Part shown: piece after piece, positions 8,051 to 15,178 of the stretch
Layout of the letters: each line of letters begins with the position of its first letter
Numbering within the stretch: position 1 is the first letter of the stretch
Origin: Armatimonadota bacterium
Lineage (GTDB): Bacteria; Armatimonadota; SYMT01; JACQGL01
Direction: 5' to 3'
Length of the DNA: 43,219 nt
Assembly (NCBI GenBank): GCA_016199525.1
Contig: JACQGL010000238.1
Span: 1-43,219, forward strand
The notes under the pieces: model-generated
What the model saw: the letters and a program-made list of their open reading frames with translations, nothing else
Databases searched by the model: none
What the model was told of the DNA's origin: nothing
Program-made: the position numbers and the translations under genes

Positions 8051-8561
8051 GAAGACCGAAAGCGTTCTGATCGGCACCCTTGTGGGCCCCTTCAGTCTGC
8101 GCGGGGAGGTGAAACTCTATCCTGTCACCGACTTCCCCGAGCGCATCCCAACCCTGAAGGCGATCCGCCTGCACCTGCCCGACGGCACGTGGGAAACCCG
8201 CAGCGTCCTCTCCGCCCGCCCGCACCGCGGTCTCTACCTGCTTCGGTTGGAGGGCTGTAACGACGTCGACGCCGCCGAGGCTCTCCGCGGCACCGAAGTC
8301 TGGATTGGCATCGAGCAGGCGGTGCCCCCGCCACCAGGGCAATACTGGGTGCACCAGATTATTGGCCTGCGCGTCGTCACACCCCAGGGCGAGGAACTGG
8401 GCACCGTGCGCAATGTCCTGCGTACCGGTGCCAACGATGTCTACGTCGCGGACGATCTCCTCATCCCCGCCACACGGGACGCCATTCTGGAGATCGACCT
8501 GGAACGCGGTGTCATCGTCGTGCCCTCGCGGGAATACCTGACCGGAGAAGCAGCGCGCTAG
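8019..8561 (+). CDS. rimM: Ribosome maturation factor RimM
   Basis: A 180-residue 16S rRNA processing factor that binds ribosomal protein uS19 during 30S head assembly. The N-terminal RimM barrel is seen in LIGTLVGPFSLRGEVKLYP and the linker in GLYLLRLEGCNDVDAAEALR. The C-terminal PRC-barrel contains QYWVHQIIGLRVV, GTVRNVLRTGANDVYV and the terminal IPATRDAI/VVPSREYL pattern. The ATG at 8019 is the only standard start before the conserved LIGTLVG. It places the first ten codons inside the 3' end of ylqD and adds a non-conserved leader (TSSRNSASCEKTES). No good ribosome-binding site is visible, so translation probably depends on ylqD. Confidence 0.93.
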   Translation: MTSSRNSASCEKTESVLIGTLVGPFSLRGEVKLYPVTDFPERIPTLKAIRLHLPDGTWETRSVLSARPHRGLYLLRLEGCNDVDAAEALRGTEVWIGIEQAVPPPPGQYWVHQIIGLRVVTPQGEELGTVRNVLRTGANDVYVADDLLIPATRDAILEIDLERGVIVVPSREYLTGEAAR

Positions 8562-8615
8562 GCCCGGCTTCTCGGTCTGCCCCTCCATGTTCGTCTCCTG
8601 TCCTTCATCTTTCGC

Positions 8616-9410
8616 ATGCGCATCGACGTGGTCACCATTTTCCCGGAGATGTTCCGCTCCCCGCTGGAGTACAGCATCCTCAAGCGGGCGCATGACGCCG
8701 GCCTGCTGGAGGTGATCTGCCACAACCTGCGCGATTACGCCACCGACCGCCACCGCACGGTGGATGATACGCCGTTCGGGGGCGGCCCGGGGATGGTGAT
8801 GAAGCCGGAACCGTTCTTCCTCGCCGTGGAGACGATCGTTGCCACCTCTCCCCCTCCAGGCCCGGGGCGTATCCTGCTGACCTCCCCGCGCGGGCAGCGC
8901 TTTGATCAGGCGTTCGCCTGCGAGCTGGCCGCCGAGGACCAGTTCATCATTCTCTGCGGGCGCTACGAAGGCGTGGACGAGCGCGTGCACCAGCACCTGG
9001 CCACCGACGAGGTGTCCCTCGGCGACTTCATTCTCACCGGGGGAGAGCTGGCGGCGCTGTGCATCATCGACGCCACCGCGCGGCTGGTACCGGGGGTCGT
9101 GGGAAAGGAAGAATCGGTTCGGGAGGAGACTTTCTCGGGCTGCCTCCTGGAGTACCCCCAGTTCACCCGCCCCGCCAACTTCCGCGGCTGGCGCGTCCCC
9201 GACGTGCTGCTGTCCGGCAATCATGAAGAGATCCGGCGCTGGCGCCGCCGCCAGGCGTTAGAACTGACGCTGGCGCTACGCCCGGATCTCTTCCGGATCT
9301 GCTCGTTTACCGACGAAGACCGCGAGCTGCTGGGCTGGCAGGAAAAACCAAAGCGGCGCCGCCGGGCCGAGCATCTGCCACCAGGGCCAGAGGGCGCCTC
9401 GCGTGAATGA
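8616..9410 (+). CDS. trmD: tRNA (guanine-N1-)-methyltransferase TrmD
   Basis: A 264-residue SPOUT methyltransferase that makes m1G37 in tRNAs reading CNN and GGN codons, preventing +1 frameshifting. The opening MRIDVVTIFPEMF is canonical. The trefoil-knot SAM site is seen in LCGRYEGVDERV and GDFILTGGELAAL. The linker VLLSGNHEEIRRWRR is conserved, with the catalytic Asp region preserved. The gene follows rimM after 54 bp, as in most bacteria. The 3' end carries a basic extension (KPKRRRRAEHLPPG). No Shine-Dalgarno sequence is obvious. rplS, which often follows trmD, is absent here. Confidence 0.96.
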   Translation: MRIDVVTIFPEMFRSPLEYSILKRAHDAGLLEVICHNLRDYATDRHRTVDDTPFGGGPGMVMKPEPFFLAVETIVATSPPPGPGRILLTSPRGQRFDQAFACELAAEDQFIILCGRYEGVDERVHQHLATDEVSLGDFILTGGELAALCIIDATARLVPGVVGKEESVREETFSGCLLEYPQFTRPANFRGWRVPDVLLSGNHEEIRRWRRRQALELTLALRPDLFRICSFTDEDRELLGWQEKPKRRRRAEHLPPGPEGASRE

Positions 9411-9517
9411 ACGCGAGTGAAGACTGGGCGAGGAAACCGCGGAACGGTAGAACGACCTACCTCCGGCGTGGCTCTGTATCTCCTCGCGGCCGATTAGGGC
9501 GGCGGTATTGAGAAGCT

Positions 9518-10618
9518 ATGAGTACGCCCCCCGAACCCCACGTGCCCGTGATGCTGGCGGAGACGCTGGCCTGGCTGGCCCCGGCCCCCGGCAAAGTGAT
9601 CGTTGATGCCACGGTGGGAGCGGGCGGGCACGCCGCCGCGCTGCTATCCGCCGTGGGCCCCACCGGCCGCGTGGTGGGCATTGACCGCGACCCTGAAGCG
9701 CTCTCCCTCGCCGAAGCACGGCTGCGCGCCGTCTGCGATGAGCGCCGCTGGCCCTCGCCCTACCCTTTCGCCCTTGCCCGGGGCGACTTCCGCCACCTGC
9801 GCGCCGTCCTGGCTCAGCTCGGCGTGGAACGCGCGGCGGGCGTGCTGTTCGATCTGGGCGCCTCCTCCATGCAGCTCGATCGGGTGGAGCGCGGCTTCAC
9901 CTTCCGTGCCGACGCGCCGCTCGATATGCGTATGGATCCCGATGAGCCGACCACCGCTGCCCACCTGGTCAACACGCTTCCCGAGGCGGAGCTGGCCGCC
10001 CTTCTGCGTGACTACGGGGAGGAGCGGCACGCGCGGGCGATTGCCCGGGCGATCGTCGCCCGGCGGCCGCTGCGTACCACACGCCAGCTGATGGAGATCT
10101 GCGCCCGCGTTTACCCGCCGCGAGAGCGGCGAGAAGAGAAGATCCATCCCGCCACCCGCGCCTTCCAGGCGCTGCGCATTGCCGTGAACCGGGAGCTGGA
10201 GGCGCTCCCGCCCGCCCTGGCGGACGCCGTGGACCTGCTGGCGACCGGGGGCCGGGTGGTCGTCCTGGCCTACCACTCCCTGGAGGACAGGATCGTGAAG
10301 CGGGAGTTCCAGTATCTGGCGGGCCGCTGCCGCTGCCCGAAGGAGCTGCCCGCCTGCATCTGCGGCGCGCGCCCGCGCCTGCGCATCCTCACGCCCAAAC
10401 CGGTTCTCCCTGCGCCCGAGGAGGTACGCGCCAACCCCCGCGCGCGAAGCGCGCGCCTGCGAGCGGCAGAGAAGCTGGGGGACGAGGGGACGGAAGGTCA
10501 GACTGAAAATCAGGCACGAAGAATGAGCGCGGCGCCCCCTACCCTGCCCCGCCACCCACCTCAAAGAGTGCTTGGCAGAACTCACCGCGGAGCACATAGG
10601 GCCGTGCCGTCGGCTTAA
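9518..10618 (+). CDS. rsmH: 16S rRNA m4C1402 methyltransferase RsmH
   Basis: A 366-residue RsmH (MraW). The SAM site is VDATVGAGGHAAALL near residues 28-42, followed by GIDRDPEAL. Other family blocks are LFDLGASSMQLD, RGFTFRADAPLDMRMD, FQALRIAVNRELEALP and the signature YHSLEDRIVKREF. A cysteine pattern (CRCPKELPACICGA) follows, as is usual in the family. RsmH proteins normally end near NPRARSARLRAAEK, which here is about residue 325. The remaining 40 or so residues are low-complexity and run 80 bp into the 3' end of the convergent FAD oxidoreductase gene, so they look like read-through extension. No cell-division genes (ftsL, ftsI, mur) follow, unlike the usual dcw cluster. Confidence 0.94.
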   Translation: MSTPPEPHVPVMLAETLAWLAPAPGKVIVDATVGAGGHAAALLSAVGPTGRVVGIDRDPEALSLAEARLRAVCDERRWPSPYPFALARGDFRHLRAVLAQLGVERAAGVLFDLGASSMQLDRVERGFTFRADAPLDMRMDPDEPTTAAHLVNTLPEAELAALLRDYGEERHARAIARAIVARRPLRTTRQLMEICARVYPPRERREEKIHPATRAFQALRIAVNRELEALPPALADAVDLLATGGRVVVLAYHSLEDRIVKREFQYLAGRCRCPKELPACICGARPRLRILTPKPVLPAPEEVRANPRARSARLRAAEKLGDEGTEGQTENQARRMSAAPPTLPRHPPQRVLGRTHRGAHRAVPSA

Positions 10619-12476
10619 CGGAGAGGCTTTCCAGCCGGGCCCCGAGGGCCTGATGCAGCCAGCGATCCAGCTCCATCCAGGTGAGCCACTCGCCAGGCCG
10701 GAACTCGTTAGGCGGCTCGTCGCCGGCAAACACCCCGCGCGCACGCAGCGCGGCCACGGCCGCCGCAGCGGGATGATCCGGGCCGACATCTCCATAAGGC
10801 GGCGCACCCGCCACATCCGCCTGCGCGGGGGCAACCTGCGCCAGCCAGATGGCGGCCTGGGCCCGCGTCACAGGCTCTTCGGCGCGCGCACGGTAGGTGG
10901 GGAAGAAGCCGCGCGTGCCAAAGAACTGCACGCCCGGAAAGACGGCGGCGGTGGCGTCCAGGTCTTCAAACCAGGTAAGTACCGCGCCCTGGCGGATGAG
11001 GCGGCGCTGAAGGCGCTCGACGGGAAAGTCCCGCGGGGAGGCTCCCTCTCGCTCCATCATGTGCGCTGCAATACCCGCCGCCTGGCCCAGGGCCATCCAG
11101 CACGGTTCCACCCGCAGGCTGCAAAAGCCCAGGTGCGTGGCCGAGCAGGCGACGGGCACCAGCAAGCCATCCACCTGTTGGGGAACCATCACCCGGAACG
11201 GCACCTGGTAGACGGCGGTGAGGGGCCGCAGGCTGAGGAAGCCCTCGGCTACCGGCTGGTCCGGCTCCCGTTTTCGGGTGGCGTGGCTATCAATCGTGTA
11301 GTGGGCGGCGGTGACGCTGTCGGCGTGGAGGGGCGGCCGTTCCTGCCCCGGCGCCGGCACACAGTCGTGGGCGGTGAACACGTACTCGCCCAGGATGCGC
11401 CGCGCCTCGCGCACGTAGACCTGACGCGGGAAGTTATCCGAATCTGCATATTCGTCGCGGGCCAGGCCCCACTCGCGGGCCTCGGCGCGGAAGCTTTCCG
11501 GCAGATCGGGATCGTTCTGGCAGAACCAGAGGAGCCCGAGGGTGTAGTCCTTCAGTCGCCGGGCAAACGCCGCCCGCGCCGCTGCGTCCCCCTCCGGCCA
11601 GACGGCGTTCTCCTCCGGGAGGTCCGTGGACACAGAACAGTAAGGATTGTTATTGACATCCGCCTTGCCGTTGGGCAGACGGAGATAGCTGACCACTCCC
11701 GGCTGGGTCCCCAGGCCGGCAAAGCGGTCGATGATCCCCCTGCTCAGGTCATCCAGGATCGGCAGGTAGTCGCGCCGATCGTACGTCACCGGCCGGACGG
11801 GCGGCACGCGCAGATCCGGCTGGGTGGTCATACACAGGCGGTAGTTGTAGGCCTGCACACGGCGATCCCCCTCGCCGGTGCTCGCGGGATAGACCCGCTT
11901 GGTGATGGGGTGCATGTAGATCACGCCCGCGTAAGGCTCACTGGTGGTAGCGCGGCCCTCGCGACCCACGCGGTAGGGGGCGCCCGCGCGCGCCGCCAGG
12001 TCCCCCTCATAGCTGGCATCCACGAAGGCCCCGGCCAGCAGCTCGGTCTCCTTCCCGGTTTCCTCGTCCTCGACGACGATACCGGTCACCCGGTCACGCG
12101 ATTTCTGTACCTTCAGGAGGCGCTGCCGGCGCAGCACCACGAGCGGCTCCGCGGCGACCATATCGTCGAGCACCTTCTGCGCAACGCCCGGCTCATAGTT
12201 GAAGCCGCCCGCGCACAGCTCTACCTGAGGGGACTGTGGCGCATAGGTGGAGACGTAAAAGTGACGGACACGCTGGGTGAACTCCCGAAACAGGCCACCG
12301 ACGGCGGTCAGCGTGGCGAGGTCGGAGGCGCAGATCCCGTTGGTCAGCATCCCGCCCAGGCGCGCGCCGCTGTGCACGAGCACCACCCGAGCGCCCATCC
12401 GCGCGGCGGCGATGGCGGCGGCGATCCCTGCGGGCGTCCCCTGAAATACGACGACTTCTGGAGAGAGTGTTTGCAT
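10539..12476 (-). CDS. FAD-dependent oxidoreductase with C-terminal SLH-like domain
   Basis: A 645-residue protein of the FAD_oxidored type. It opens with the dinucleotide-binding motif GTPAGIAAAIAAARMGARVV (residues 14-33), then RLGGMLTNGICASDL. A second FAD-contact block is AFVDASYEGDLAARAG. The C-terminal half has the conserved VYQVPFRVMVPQQVDGLLV and the AVACSATHLG-like substrate/FAD segment. Residues about 524-612 match S-layer homology repeats: VTRAQAAIWLAQV, then YGDVGPDHPAAAAVAALRARGVF and a closing WLTWMELDRWLHQAL. SLH repeats normally bind pyruvylated cell-wall polymers outside the cell, yet no signal peptide is visible. The substrate is unknown. No Shine-Dalgarno sequence is apparent, and the 3' end overlaps rsmH by 80 bp. 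Confidence 0.85.
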   Translation of the reverse strand: MQTLSPEVVVFQGTPAGIAAAIAAARMGARVVLVHSGARLGGMLTNGICASDLATLTAVGGLFREFTQRVRHFYVSTYAPQSPQVELCAGGFNYEPGVAQKVLDDMVAAEPLVVLRRQRLLKVQKSRDRVTGIVVEDEETGKETELLAGAFVDASYEGDLAARAGAPYRVGREGRATTSEPYAGVIYMHPITKRVYPASTGEGDRRVQAYNYRLCMTTQPDLRVPPVRPVTYDRRDYLPILDDLSRGIIDRFAGLGTQPGVVSYLRLPNGKADVNNNPYCSVSTDLPEENAVWPEGDAAARAAFARRLKDYTLGLLWFCQNDPDLPESFRAEAREWGLARDEYADSDNFPRQVYVREARRILGEYVFTAHDCVPAPGQERPPLHADSVTAAHYTIDSHATRKREPDQPVAEGFLSLRPLTAVYQVPFRVMVPQQVDGLLVPVACSATHLGFCSLRVEPCWMALGQAAGIAAHMMEREGASPRDFPVERLQRRLIRQGAVLTWFEDLDATAAVFPGVQFFGTRGFFPTYRARAEEPVTRAQAAIWLAQVAPAQADVAGAPPYGDVGPDHPAAAAVAALRARGVFAGDEPPNEFRPGEWLTWMELDRWLHQALGARLESLSVKPTARPYVLRGEFCQALFEVGGGAG

Positions 12477-12793
12477 GGCTGAGCTCAGGTAGCGCGCACC
12501 CTATCCATCTCCAGGATCCCGACGAAGTCGGGATTCCCCACCCGGTCGCAGGTGGCGGTGTAGACCGCCAGGGATCAGGGCCGCAGCCTGCCGCTAGCGG
12601 AGCCAACCGCACGAGGGCGCTCGTCAGGACGGCCTAAAGGAAGCCAGGAGACCGCAGAACGCCGAAAGCGGTACTAGAATTGCTTGATGGCGATCAAAGG
12701 TGTTGACAATCCGTTTCAACGGGATCCAGCAGTAGGGGCGCTGCCACGAGGGCCCCTTCTTCGCAGCCAATCGCGCCGGTCTGGGGAAAGATA
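12477..12793. other. Gene-free spacer
   Basis: 317 bp between the start of the FAD oxidoreductase gene and the end of a small membrane-protein gene. It has a clear 8-bp hairpin, ATCCCGAC (12516-12523), loop GAA, GTCGGGAT (12527-12534), in the leader of the oxidoreductase gene. The rest shows no recognisable coding or promoter pattern. Confidence 0.5.
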
Positions 12794-13096
12794 TTAAAGA
12801 TATGATGGTGCGAATCCCCGTGTCTCCCGCCAGTTTCTACATATGGGAGCATACACGATAAACGGCCACTCCGTACCGTCATAGTCCCCATCGAGGTAGG
12901 TTGGGGGACAGAGCAGCCCTCGCGGGTGCGGCCCTACCGCTACGACCCGTCCTTTGAGAGTCTCCTCACCGTCACTGTACGCGATGCTCGAAAAATCAAA
13001 GACAATCCACGCGGATGCGTAATAGATAACGACGGCAATGCTGGGAATGAAAACCGCTGATAGGAGGGCGGCTACTATGATGCGTTTGTAGAGCAT
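12794..13096 (-). CDS. Small single-pass membrane protein, unknown
   Basis: A 100-residue protein I do not recognise. A short basic start (MLYKR) is followed by a strong hydrophobic segment (residues about 6-31), then a soluble tail with RVVAVGPHPRGLLCPPTY and two cysteines. It could be an anchored periplasmic domain or a secreted lipoprotein-like product. The ATG at 13096 was chosen over an upstream extension because GGGAGGTGA lies about five bases before it, one of the clearest ribosome-binding sites in the window. It follows the unknown gene at 13323-13925 on the same strand after 226 bp. Confidence 0.6.
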   Translation of the reverse strand: MLYKRIIVAALLSAVFIPSIAVVIYYASAWIVFDFSSIAYSDGEETLKGRVVAVGPHPRGLLCPPTYLDGDYDGTEWPFIVYAPICRNWRETRGFAPSYL

Positions 13097-13322
13097 AGGT
13101 TCACCTCCCCCACACCTTATCCGTTGGTGGAAGCTCGCCCCCATGCCTGGTTTCCCGTGTCTGGTGGCGGCAAGGCTTGCAGTGACTGTAGACCGTGACC
13201 TTTTCCCCTTCGGCGCCCTGCTGCGTAGCGCCGGGTAGTTACGGCGCGGCTCTCTCGTCGGGGAGGGTGGGCCCTGGCCCGTACGGGCGCAGTACAGCGC
13301 CGCAGCAATGGCCCTGGAACCG

Positions 13323-13925
13323 TTATTCAGCACCGGGCGGCTCGGGAGGCCGATCCGTCCAGTGCTCGGGCATAAGCCACAGCTGCGCCACGATATCGTC
13401 GTAGCTGCCTGCCCAGGGCCGGACCACGACGTCTTGTCCCGACCGCTCTATCAGGTACCGGCGCAGGACTTCGATCTTAAACGGTCGGATGCGCCGGTAG
13501 AACGTCACCAGCGCGCCACTGCGCAGGTGCCAGACGAACGCCGGGGCCCGGGAGCGAGGAAACTCTTGGCGCAGCAGCGGTCTACATTCTTTGATGTGCG
13601 CAGCTATGTCACTCGGGTCGTCACTCACAAACACATCTTGACAGTCTTTCTCCCAAACCCAGTCAGGCAGTTCCGCAATCTGCCACTCGCTCCGCCACTC
13701 CCGGCCGACGATCTTATAAGCCGCCTCTATATATGCCAGAGGATGAGGGTGGGAGATGGTAGTCCGGGAGTAGTGCAGCATGAGGGCACCCCCTGGCTCG
13801 AACGTCAAGTCGCCATCCTCTTTCTTCAGCAACTGCCGGATCGCCGCCAGTGGATCCGGGGCTCGCACCAGGCTTACGTACGAATGGCTACCTGTCACTC
13901 CTTCGAAGATCAAGTAATGTTTCAT
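13323..13925 (-). CDS. Hypothetical protein
   Basis: A 200-residue soluble-looking protein with no family I can name. It begins MKHYLIFEGVTGSHSYVSLV and contains several aromatic-rich stretches (WQIAELPDWVWEKDC, PAFVWHLRSG, WLMPEHWTD). There is no signal peptide or membrane segment. The composition is that of a normal globular protein, unlike the arginine-rich false frames nearby. I start it at the ATG at 13925, because the eight extra residues of a longer frame look unrelated; the ribosome-binding site is weak (GGGG). Together with the small membrane-protein gene downstream it may be a two-gene accessory unit. Confidence 0.6.
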   Translation of the reverse strand: MKHYLIFEGVTGSHSYVSLVRAPDPLAAIRQLLKKEDGDLTFEPGGALMLHYSRTTISHPHPLAYIEAAYKIVGREWRSEWQIAELPDWVWEKDCQDVFVSDDPSDIAAHIKECRPLLRQEFPRSRAPAFVWHLRSGALVTFYRRIRPFKIEVLRRYLIERSGQDVVVRPWAGSYDDIVAQLWLMPEHWTDRPPEPPGAE

Positions 13926-13959
13926 TAATGCCCCACACAGCATCCTCAACCCAAGCCTG

Positions 13960-13977
13960 CCCCGAAAGCATTCGGGG
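13960..13977. repeat. Dispersed palindrome, copy 4 (one central mismatch)
   Basis: CCCCGAAAGCATTCGGGG, the C/G-ended form with one base altered at the centre. The left flank AGCCTG is the reverse complement of the right flank of the copy at 14651-14670, so the two copies are inverted relatives sharing more than the palindrome. Confidence 0.85.
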
Positions 13978-14073
13978 CCTGCCGCGGCCGCGTCTGAACT
14001 GATTGCTGTTAGTCAGTGCCTGTGCGAGCAGGACTCCCAATGCCGGCCTACGGTGCCTCGAACGGCGGCAGAC

Positions 14074-14283
14074 GCGCACCGCAGCGATCCCGCACATCTC
14101 GTGTTCCTGCTGGCGCAGGAACCAGTCCCGCTTCTCGACCAGCCGCCGCCGGTCTTCGAGGGTGCGAGGAGAGAGTTGGCGGATCTCGGAGTCCGATATC
14201 TATCCCTGCGCGTAGCGCGCCAGGTCGGGAACAGAGATGGAAGCCGACCCCAAGTCGATGAAAGGCGGTTTCCTTTTTCGCAT
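14074..14283 (-). pseudogene. Probable decayed tyrosine-recombinase N-terminus
   Basis: Read on the minus strand from the ATG at 14283, the frame has an in-frame TAG at 14200-14202. It then continues ISDSEIRQLSPRTLEDRRRL and VEKRDWFLRQQEHEMCGI. The pattern 'L-S-P-R-T-x-E-x-R-R-x-L-x-E-K-x-x-W-F-L' resembles the N-terminal SAM-like, core-binding domain of phage-type integrases; the match is from memory of the family and not from a search. The catalytic domain is absent. It lies just past the 3' end of tRNA-Glu, a usual integration site, which fits a scar of a lost element. The rest of 13926-14377 holds no other gene, only a palindrome copy, a CCTGAAA/TTTTCAGG hairpin near 14291 and a repeated GCGGTTTCCTTTT. 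Confidence 0.45.
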
Positions 14284-14377
14284 CGTGCCCCCTGAAAGCC
14301 GTTTTCAGGAGGCAGCGGAACCCGAAGAGCGGTTTCCTTTTCCGGCACAAACTGGCGCAGGCGCTCGGAGGGAGAAG

Positions 14378-14450
14378 TAGGGGTAACGGGATTCGAACCC
14401 GTGTCGCCGCCGTGAAAGGGCGGTATCCTAGGCCTCTAGACGATACCCCC
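14378..14450 (-). tRNA. tRNA-Glu (anticodon UUC)
   Basis: A 73-base tRNA on the minus strand. The 5' acceptor arm GGGGGTA pairs with TACCCCT (with a G-U at position 1), and the discriminator base is A. The anticodon stem-loop is CCGCC-CTTTCAC-GGCGG, giving anticodon TTC, and the T arm contains GGTTCGAATCCC. The D-arm sequence TCGTCTAGAGGCCTAGGA is typical of glutamate tRNA. CCA is not encoded; the bases after the discriminator are C, T, T. It reads codons GAA and GAG. Confidence 0.95.
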
Positions 14451-14460
14451 GCAATAAACA

Positions 14461-14485
14461 GGCTCGCGAACGAGCCTTCGCGAGC
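14461..14485 (-). other. Two mutually exclusive hairpins in the tRNA-Glu leader
   Basis: GGCTCG-CGAA-CGAGCC (14461-14476) competes with GCTCGCGAA (14462-14470) pairing TTCGCGAGC (14477-14485). Both lie between the tRNA promoter -10 box and the tRNA 5' end, so they would be in the primary transcript's leader. They may affect 5' processing by RNase P. Confidence 0.6.
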
Positions 14486-14491
14486 GGCATC

Positions 14492-14520
14492 ATTATACCA
14501 TGCGCGTAACCTCGCCGCAA
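14492..14520 (-). promoter_or_regulatory. Promoter for tRNA-Glu
   Basis: On the minus strand: TTGCGG (14520-14515), a 17-bp spacer and a perfect TATAAT (14497-14492). The -10 box is about 40 bp before the tRNA 5' end, leaving room for a short leader. Confidence 0.75.
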
Positions 14521-14584
14521 GGGACTGACGGAAGAGGGGTGCGCGTCAGAGTTTTGCGTAAGGCTTGGCTCGACGGATCTTCCG

Positions 14585-14700
14585 CCGCCCCTCCAGGGCG
14601 GAATCCACCTGATCACGCGCTGTCCTGCAGCGGCGCTTCGCTTGCTGCAGGCCCCGAAAGCTTTCGGGGCAGGCTACTCTCCGGCGCCCCTTCAGGGCGG
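14585..14700. repeat. Intergenic repeat cluster between tRNA-Glu and rpsU
   Basis: Two similar hairpins, CCGCCC-ctcca-GGGCGG (14585-14601) and CGCCC-cttca-GGGCG (14685-14699), flank a CTGCAG...CTGCAG near-palindrome (14625-14650) and a dispersed palindrome copy (14651-14670). The gene-free region 14451-14958 contains only these, the tRNA leader and promoter elements, and the rpsU promoter and leader. Confidence 0.7.
14651..14670. repeat. Dispersed palindrome, copy 5 (20 bp perfect)
   Basis: GCCCCGAAAGCTTTCGGGGC, a 20-bp perfect palindrome in the cluster upstream of the rpsU promoter. The right flank AGGCT matches the inverted left flank of copy 4. Confidence 0.92.
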
Positions 14701-14750
14701 AGCCCAGGCACGCGCAAAAACGTGACGCACACCCTTGAGAGATGGTTAAC

Positions 14751-14779
14751 TTGACAGAGCAGTGGGGTTTCGTTATCAT
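14751..14779 (+). promoter_or_regulatory. Near-consensus sigma-70 promoter for rpsU
   Basis: TTGACA (14751-14756), a 17-bp spacer and TATCAT (14774-14779). It lies 180 bp upstream of the rpsU start and probably drives rpsU-pgpH-ybeY-dgkA. The long leader between them has no gene. Confidence 0.8.
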
Positions 14780-14958
14780 GCCTCGTGCGCGAGTCGGAGG
14801 GAGCTTGCAGGCGCCCGAGAGCCGTATGCTGTCTTGAACAGCCCCGCGCCGACGGCTTATTCTGGTCGCTCCCCGGCTTCTGGCGCCCCTGCCGCGCCGG
14901 CGAATCGCCTATCTCGCCGCGAGAGACCGCGGCCGTTCCGTGGAAGGAGGAAATTCGG

Positions 14959-15153
14959 TTGGCTCAGGTTCAGGTGAAGCAGAACGAGCCGCTGGACGCC
15001 GCGCTCCGCCGCTTCAAGAAGCAGCTGCAGCAGTCTGGAATCTTAAAGGAAGCGCGCGAGCACGAGCACTACGAGAAGCCGAGCGACCGCCGCCGCAAGG
15101 CGGAAGCCGCTCGCCGCCGCAAGATCAGGGCGGAAATGGCGAAATCTCGGTAA
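14959..15153 (+). CDS. rpsU: Small-subunit ribosomal protein bS21
   Basis: A 64-residue bS21, a late-assembling 30S protein near the anti-Shine-Dalgarno end of 16S rRNA. After the start it reads [20 protein letters not shown], then a typical arginine-rich helix ending in [17 protein letters not shown]. It starts with TTG at 14959, since AAGGAGG at 14944-14950 is eight bases upstream and the protein then has the standard bS21 length. A longer in-frame reading upstream (from about 14785) is not part of the family. pgpH follows after 25 bp. Confidence 0.95.
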   Translation: MAQVQVKQNEPLDAALRRFKKQLQQSGILKEAREHEHYEKPSDRRRKAEAARRRKIRAEMAKSR

Positions 15154-15178
15154 GCCCATCCCCCAGGAGGGGAGGCCT

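Noticed and set aside
10572-12482. A 636-codon open frame antisense to the FAD oxidoreductase
   Set aside because: The plus-strand product has no recognisable domains and many charged and histidine-rich runs, while the minus strand has clear FAD-binding motifs.
14785-14958. Upstream in-frame extension of rpsU
   Set aside because: It is not part of the bS21 family, and AAGGAGG at 14944-14950 with the TTG at 14959 gives a standard start.
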